DNA of 64,000 nt from JAWKIW01 sp041394145 (lineage in GTDB: Bacteria > Actinomycetota > Acidimicrobiia > Acidimicrobiales > Acidimicrobilacustridaceae). The notes below the pieces were generated by a model that was not told the DNA's origin, made no database searches, and saw only the letters and a list, made by a program, of their open reading frames with translations. Both the position numbers and the translations under genes were made by a program. Shown piece after piece: positions 60,438-64,000 of this stretch. The stretch is from contig JAWKIW010000014.1 of NCBI GenBank assembly GCA_041394145.1, forward strand, positions 71,757-135,756, given 5' to 3'. Positions within the stretch are counted from its first letter, which is position 1. Each line of letters opens with the position of its first letter.

Positions 60438-61053
60438 ATGACGGCACTGGATCCTGACGGCGGCGGATCGACGCCCACGCCCAGCGAGGCGGTCAGCGCC
60501 GCAGCCGCGGCACGCCACACCTCGCGGACCGGCGGCCGAGTCACCGCCGCAACCGCAGCGGCCTGCGGCCGCGCTGGTCGCCCTCGTCACCGTGATCGCC
60601 ACCGTGGGGGTCCTGCAGCGGTCGATGACGGCGCAGGACTCGTCGCTCGCCCGGTCGGTCGCCACGCAGGTGCGCATCGCGAGCACCCAGGTCGAGCTCG
60701 TCCGGGAGGCCGACCGCGTCCGCGAGCGATCGGCTGCGATCCCTGCCGCGCTCGGCGGGCAGCTCGACAGCCTGGGCCGAGACCTCAGCCACCCGGACCG
60801 GCGAGGTGGCCGAGACCGCCACGCCGTGGCCGACGCCCAGCGACGCCTCGACGAGCTGACCTTCACCGGCGACGTGCAGGCCGGCACGCTGCTGGAGCGG
60901 GGCGCTGCTCGCCGACCTGCAGGCCTGCCTGCGTGCGCGATCAGCCGCTGAACCTGTCGGCGACGGGCGCCGAGACCGCCGCCGCGATGCCACCGCCGCC
61001 GCCGACGACGCCTGCGAAGGCGCCGAGGCGGCGGTGGCGAAGGCACCGACATG
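60438..61053 (+). pseudogene. membrane-anchored coiled-coil protein, frameshifted
   Basis: ATG 60438 opens a Ser/Thr/Ala tail. One frame over from ~60555 is a TM helix (AALVALVTVIATVGVL), then a long helical/coiled-coil region (SVATQVRIASTQVELVREAD, LGGQLDSLGRDLS). More breaks near 60795, 60900 and 60945 lead to LNLSATGAETAAA and KAPT-stop at 61053. The stop overlaps the GH43 ATG by 4 nt. I do not recognise a family. It has the same TM-plus-stalk layout as the next protein's N-terminus. Confidence 0.55.
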
Positions 61054-62418
61054 AGACGGCCGAGGTCCCTCGCGGTGGCGGTGATCGCCATCGAGCTCGT
61101 GCTGGTGGCGCTGCTGATCACGGTCGAAGCGACCGTCGGACCGGCGCCGATGACCTCGCCGGGCCGCGAGGCCGCGGTGCACGAGCTCGGCGCGCAGCTG
61201 GCCGGAGCCCGCCACTGCGCGGCCGCCGGCGACGACGCCGCGCGGCGGGCCGGCCAGGACCGCGACGCCGCCCGTGCGGCGCTCGACGGGCGCACGACCG
61301 AGCGCGACGGCCTTCGCCTCGAGCTGCAGTCGGTGGGCGCCCGGATCGACGACGCCCAGCAGCGCGTCTTCTTCGGCGCGGTGACCGAGCAGGATCAGGC
61401 GCTCGAGCTGTTGGGCACGTCGACCTGCCTCTCCGGGGTGCGCATCGCGCGCGGCTTCGCCGCCGAGGGTCGCTTCGACGAGTCGACCGCGGCGATGCGC
61501 GACGTGCAGGACGTGTGCCGCGCCGCCTCGTCGCTGCCACGCGGCGGCCAGGGCCCGGCGTTCCCCTTCGACTTCGCCGACCCCTTCGTCCTCCGCCACG
61601 GCGACACCTACTACGCCTATGCCACCAACGGCGCCGGTGGGTACATCCAGACCATCCGCAGCACCGACCTCCAGCACTGGACGCTGGTGGGCAGCGCGCT
61701 GCTGGGGCTGCCGCCCTGGGCGGCGAGCCGGGCGACGTGGGCCCCGTCCGTGCTGGAGCGCGACGGCCTGTTCGTCCTGTACTACACGGCCCGGGAGCGA
61801 GCGTCCGGCCAGCAGTGCATCTCGACGGCCTGGTCCCTGCGACCCGAGGGGCCCTTCGTGGACGACACCGTCGCCCCCACCATCTGCCAGCACGACCGGG
61901 GCGGCTCGATCGACCCGAGCCCGTTCGTCGCCGCCGACGGTGGTGTGCACCTCGTCTGGAAGAGCGAGGACGACACCCGAGGAGGCCGGTCCCGGATCTG
62001 GTCGGTCGGGCTCTGGGGGGACTGGCGCACGCCCGTGGGCGAGCCCCAGGAGCTCGTCCACGCCGACCGGGCCGACGAGCAGGGCACGGTCGAGGGCCCG
62101 TCGCTGGTCGACGTCGATGGACACCTCGTCCTGCTCTACTCGGCCAACCGGTGGTTCACCAACGACTACTGGATCGGCTACGCGGTCTGTGACACACCGG
62201 CCGGGCCCTGCACCAAGCCCACCGACAACGTGGTGGTCGCCGCCCACGACCTCGTCGGCGGCCCCGGCGGACCCGATGTGGTCCGCTCGCCCGACGGCAC
62301 CCCGAACCTGTCGTTCCACGCCTGGACGTGGCCCGAGATCGGCTTCCCCAACAAGCGCCAGCTCCACGTCGTGCCGCTGACGGCGCGCGACGGCCGACCG
62401 GTCGCCGGACCCGGCTGA
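61051..62418 (+). CDS. membrane-anchored GH43-like glycoside hydrolase
   Basis: 455 residues. TM helix at ~7-25, coiled-coil-like stalk ~38-115, then a five-bladed propeller from ~170. GH43 marks: FADPFVLRHGDTYYAYAT (Asp177, likely base), TWAPSVLERDGLFVLYYTA, SIDPSPFV (Asp288, pKa modulator) and GTVEGPSLV (Glu348, likely acid). Family members cleave arabinan, xylan or arabinogalactan-type sugars, which could be cell-wall or exogenous. Its ATG overlaps the coiled-coil gene stop. Sequence clean to the stop at 62418. Confidence 0.85.
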   Translation: MRRPRSLAVAVIAIELVLVALLITVEATVGPAPMTSPGREAAVHELGAQLAGARHCAAAGDDAARRAGQDRDAARAALDGRTTERDGLRLELQSVGARIDDAQQRVFFGAVTEQDQALELLGTSTCLSGVRIARGFAAEGRFDESTAAMRDVQDVCRAASSLPRGGQGPAFPFDFADPFVLRHGDTYYAYATNGAGGYIQTIRSTDLQHWTLVGSALLGLPPWAASRATWAPSVLERDGLFVLYYTARERASGQQCISTAWSLRPEGPFVDDTVAPTICQHDRGGSIDPSPFVAADGGVHLVWKSEDDTRGGRSRIWSVGLWGDWRTPVGEPQELVHADRADEQGTVEGPSLVDVDGHLVLLYSANRWFTNDYWIGYAVCDTPAGPCTKPTDNVVVAAHDLVGGPGGPDVVRSPDGTPNLSFHAWTWPEIGFPNKRQLHVVPLTARDGRPVAGPG

Positions 62419-62476
62419 CGCCCGGGAACCTGCCCCGTGGTCGACCCCGGCGACGTGCGCCGGTGACGACCGGGGA

Positions 62477-63424
62477 TCAGCCCTGGTTGGCCCCCGGCGC
62501 CGCGCCCGGCTCGAACATCCGCAACCGGGCCCGCTGGGACGCCATCGCCACCAGTCGCCGGTCCTCGTCCCACAGCTCGACGGTGCCGAAGGCGAAGCCG
62601 CCGCCGGCGTGCTGGCAGCGCACGTCCTGCAGGAGCCAGGTCGACCGGGTGGGGGCCAGCACCTGCAGGTCGAGCTCCAGGGTGAGCACCAGGAACGGTG
62701 GGACCGAGGCGCCGAGCCGACGGAAGATGGCCCACCCCAGGGTGTCGGCCGGCACCGCGAGCGCCACCGGGTCGACGGTGCCGTCGGGCAGCCGGGGCTC
62801 CTCCAGGAACCGCATCCACACCTGGGTGCGGGCCGGACCGGGGCCGGTGGGCGGGTCGAGCGGGTCGTACCCCTCGGTGGCGACGCGCCACTCGACCTGG
62901 TCGTGGAACCGGATGCGCCCGAACGGGGACGAGCTCTCGTCGCGGGGCGGGGGCGGCTGGCTGTCGCCGGGACCGCGGACCCCCTCGGGGAACCCGATCC
63001 CGGTGAAGGCGATCGGCGACTCGTCGATCCGGCCGAACACCGCAGTCAGCGCCACGTTCGGCGGCGTCGCGGCGGCAGGCGCGACGTCGGCCGGCGCACC
63101 CGTGCGCAGGTCGGCGGCCACCTGGGCGGCGGCCCGACCCTGCCGCAGGACGGTGGTGTCGATCGTCGCCGGGCCGGCGCTCACGGGTGCGCAGTACACG
63201 GCGTGCGCGCTGACCACCGACAGGTCGTCGCGGGCCAGGGCCCGCTGCGCCGCGCGGAGCGCGACGCCGAAGCTGACGCCGCCGAAGGTGTAGATGACGT
63301 TCCAGGCCGACGGGACGTCGATGGCGAAGCGCCCCGGCGCACCGGGCACCGCGTGCACGTCGGTGTCGCGCACGAAGTCGGCTGCCGCCGGTTCGTCAGC
63401 GGTGGTCTCCTCGGACAGGGCCAT
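62477..63424 (-). CDS. TesB-like acyl-CoA thioesterase (double hotdog)
   Basis: 315 residues. Two hotdog domains: the first with WNVIYTFGGVSFGVALRAAQ and VVSAHAVYCAPVSAGP, the second with FLVLTLELDLQVLAPTRSTW and GGGFAFGTVELWDEDRRLVAMASQ. The latter is the C-terminal signature of TesB-type thioesterases that release fatty or branched acids from CoA. Start ATG 63424. Converges with the GH43 gene (58-nt spacer). Confidence 0.88.
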   Translation of the reverse strand: MALSEETTADEPAAADFVRDTDVHAVPGAPGRFAIDVPSAWNVIYTFGGVSFGVALRAAQRALARDDLSVVSAHAVYCAPVSAGPATIDTTVLRQGRAAAQVAADLRTGAPADVAPAAATPPNVALTAVFGRIDESPIAFTGIGFPEGVRGPGDSQPPPPRDESSSPFGRIRFHDQVEWRVATEGYDPLDPPTGPGPARTQVWMRFLEEPRLPDGTVDPVALAVPADTLGWAIFRRLGASVPPFLVLTLELDLQVLAPTRSTWLLQDVRCQHAGGGFAFGTVELWDEDRRLVAMASQRARLRMFEPGAAPGANQG

Positions 63425-63523
63425 CGGGGATGCCTAGCGGCCGACACCGGTCGGCTGCAATCCGATCGCCCGGCGCAGACGCTTACCGGTGGAGGTCGTT
63501 CGTCTGGGTGGGGGTGGTGGGCC

Positions 63524-64000
63524 ATGATCGCGGTCTTGGTGGGCACCATGGAGGTCGAGCGCGGGGTCGGCGACGACGTCGCGGCGGGGGCGGTGGGTGC
63601 GGCCGCGCCCGGGGTGGGGGCGCGTGCGTGGGCGTGGGCTCGACGGCACCGGCGACTGGTGCTGGTGATGCTGGTGGCCTTCGGGGTGCGCCTGGTCGCG
63701 GTCTACGACGCCCTGCCCGGTTGCGGGCCCGGTGGCCAAGCGGCGTCGCCCCGCCCGTGCTTCGCGCTGGTCAGCGACAGCGCCTACTACCTCGACCAGG
63801 CCCGAGCGCTCGAGGCCGGCGCGGGCTTCATCGACCCCGCCGCCGCCCGGGCCGGCATCGACGCCCAGGGCGCCGCGCACCCACCGCTGTACCCGATGGT
63901 GCTCGCCGCCGCCATCCGCGCCGGCTACACCGACGAGAACGCCCTGCGGGTCCTCGGCGCCGCCATCGGCGCCCTCGGGGTCGGCCTCGTCGGCCTGGTC
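63524..64000 (+). CDS. GT39/ArnT-like membrane glycosyltransferase, 3'-truncated
   Basis: Open from ATG 63524 to the window end without a stop (159 codons). An Ala/Gly-rich N-terminus precedes TM1 (LVLVMLVAFGVRLVAVYDAL), then the luminal loop SDSAYYLDQARALEAGAGF and AAHPPLYPMVLAA. The acidic DSAYY and HPPLYP motifs are typical of GT-C enzymes of the GT39/ArnT/PMT class that use polyprenyl-phosphate sugars. ATG 63548 is an alternative start. The rest lies beyond the window. Confidence 0.85.
   Translation, partial: MIAVLVGTMEVERGVGDDVAAGAVGAAAPGVGARAWAWARRHRRLVLVMLVAFGVRLVAVYDALPGCGPGGQAASPRPCFALVSDSAYYLDQARALEAGAGFIDPAAARAGIDAQGAAHPPLYPMVLAAAIRAGYTDENALRVLGAAIGALGVGLVGLV

Noticed and set aside
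62419..62476. Terminator between the GH43 and thioesterase genes
   Set aside because: CCCCGG/CCGGGG arms exist but the loop is long and there is no T-tract.

Overview
This 64 kb window has very high G+C content and dense, mostly overlapping genes. It looks like a chromosomal segment of an actinobacterium. I infer the class Acidimicrobiia (Iamia/Ilumatobacter-like) from gene content: a GlgE alpha-glucan pathway with a TreS-maltokinase fusion, MptB-like and GT39/GT87-like polyprenol-linked glycosyltransferases, two WS/DGAT acyltransferases, a PPOX-family F420/FMN-type oxidoreductase, DUF222/HNH proteins, KstR-type operators, and many leaderless promoters (TANNNT about 6-8 nt before the start codon). 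I see no rRNA, tRNA, CRISPR array, insertion sequence or phage genes. No gene-free stretch exceeds about 220 nt.

Layout. 1-5.3 kb: the 3' part of an M1 aminopeptidase, two SGNH-hydrolase lipoproteins around a metallophosphoesterase, and a DUF4190-like membrane protein. 5.3-11.5 kb: glgX, a broken GT87-like membrane glycosyltransferase, corA, and a broken mptB-like mannosyltransferase. 11.6-19.1 kb (minus strand): treS-mak, malQ and glgB in one operon, with glgE at 23.7-25.7 kb. Together these can turn trehalose into maltose, then maltose-1-phosphate, then branched alpha-1,4-glucan, with GlgX and MalQ remodelling. 19.2-28.5 kb: PPOX oxidoreductase, a DTGS-motif lipoprotein, VOC protein, HNH protein, PaaI thioesterase, a secreted protein, and a glutamate-synthase-like FMN protein. 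28.5-33.5 kb (minus): YhhN, NUDIX, ferredoxin reductase, [3Fe-4S] ferredoxin, SDR, MFS. 33.6-37.3 kb (plus): CaiB CoA-transferase, then a four-gene set (AurF-like diiron protein, SCP2-like protein, zinc ribbon, 4Fe-4S ferredoxin) behind a perfect 17+17 bp palindrome. 39.3-41.3 kb: amidohydrolase plus a KshA-like Rieske oxygenase. 41.4-50.2 kb: UPF0104 protein, PI-PLC, WS/DGAT, serine hydrolase/ABC operon, second WS/DGAT. 50.2-59.7 kb: patatin, second amidohydrolase, ECF sigma pair, a TGATG-coupled DUF35-DUF35-thiolase-thiolase-SDR operon, PH-domain protein, acyl-CoA dehydrogenase. 59.8-64 kb: chagasin-like inhibitor, coiled-coil membrane protein, GH43 protein, thioesterase, and the start of a GT39 protein.

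Regulation. Four sites matching the actinobacterial KstR consensus TnnAACnnGTTnnA (three exact, one with one mismatch) precede the amidohydrolase/Rieske operon, the second amidohydrolase, the DUF35/thiolase operon and the acyl-CoA dehydrogenase. In each, the -10 box overlaps one arm. This points to a sterol or steroid catabolic regulon. A second shared operator, ATCTGAC-N5-GTCAGAT, precedes both the CaiB transferase and the second WS/DGAT gene.

Sequence quality. Many genes carry apparent single-base deletions. They are concentrated at about 4.7-11, 20-28 and 51-61 kb, while 28.5-51 kb is clean. They look more like uncorrected assembly errors than true pseudogenes. Tandem duplications at or beside stop codons recur four times and are reported separately.
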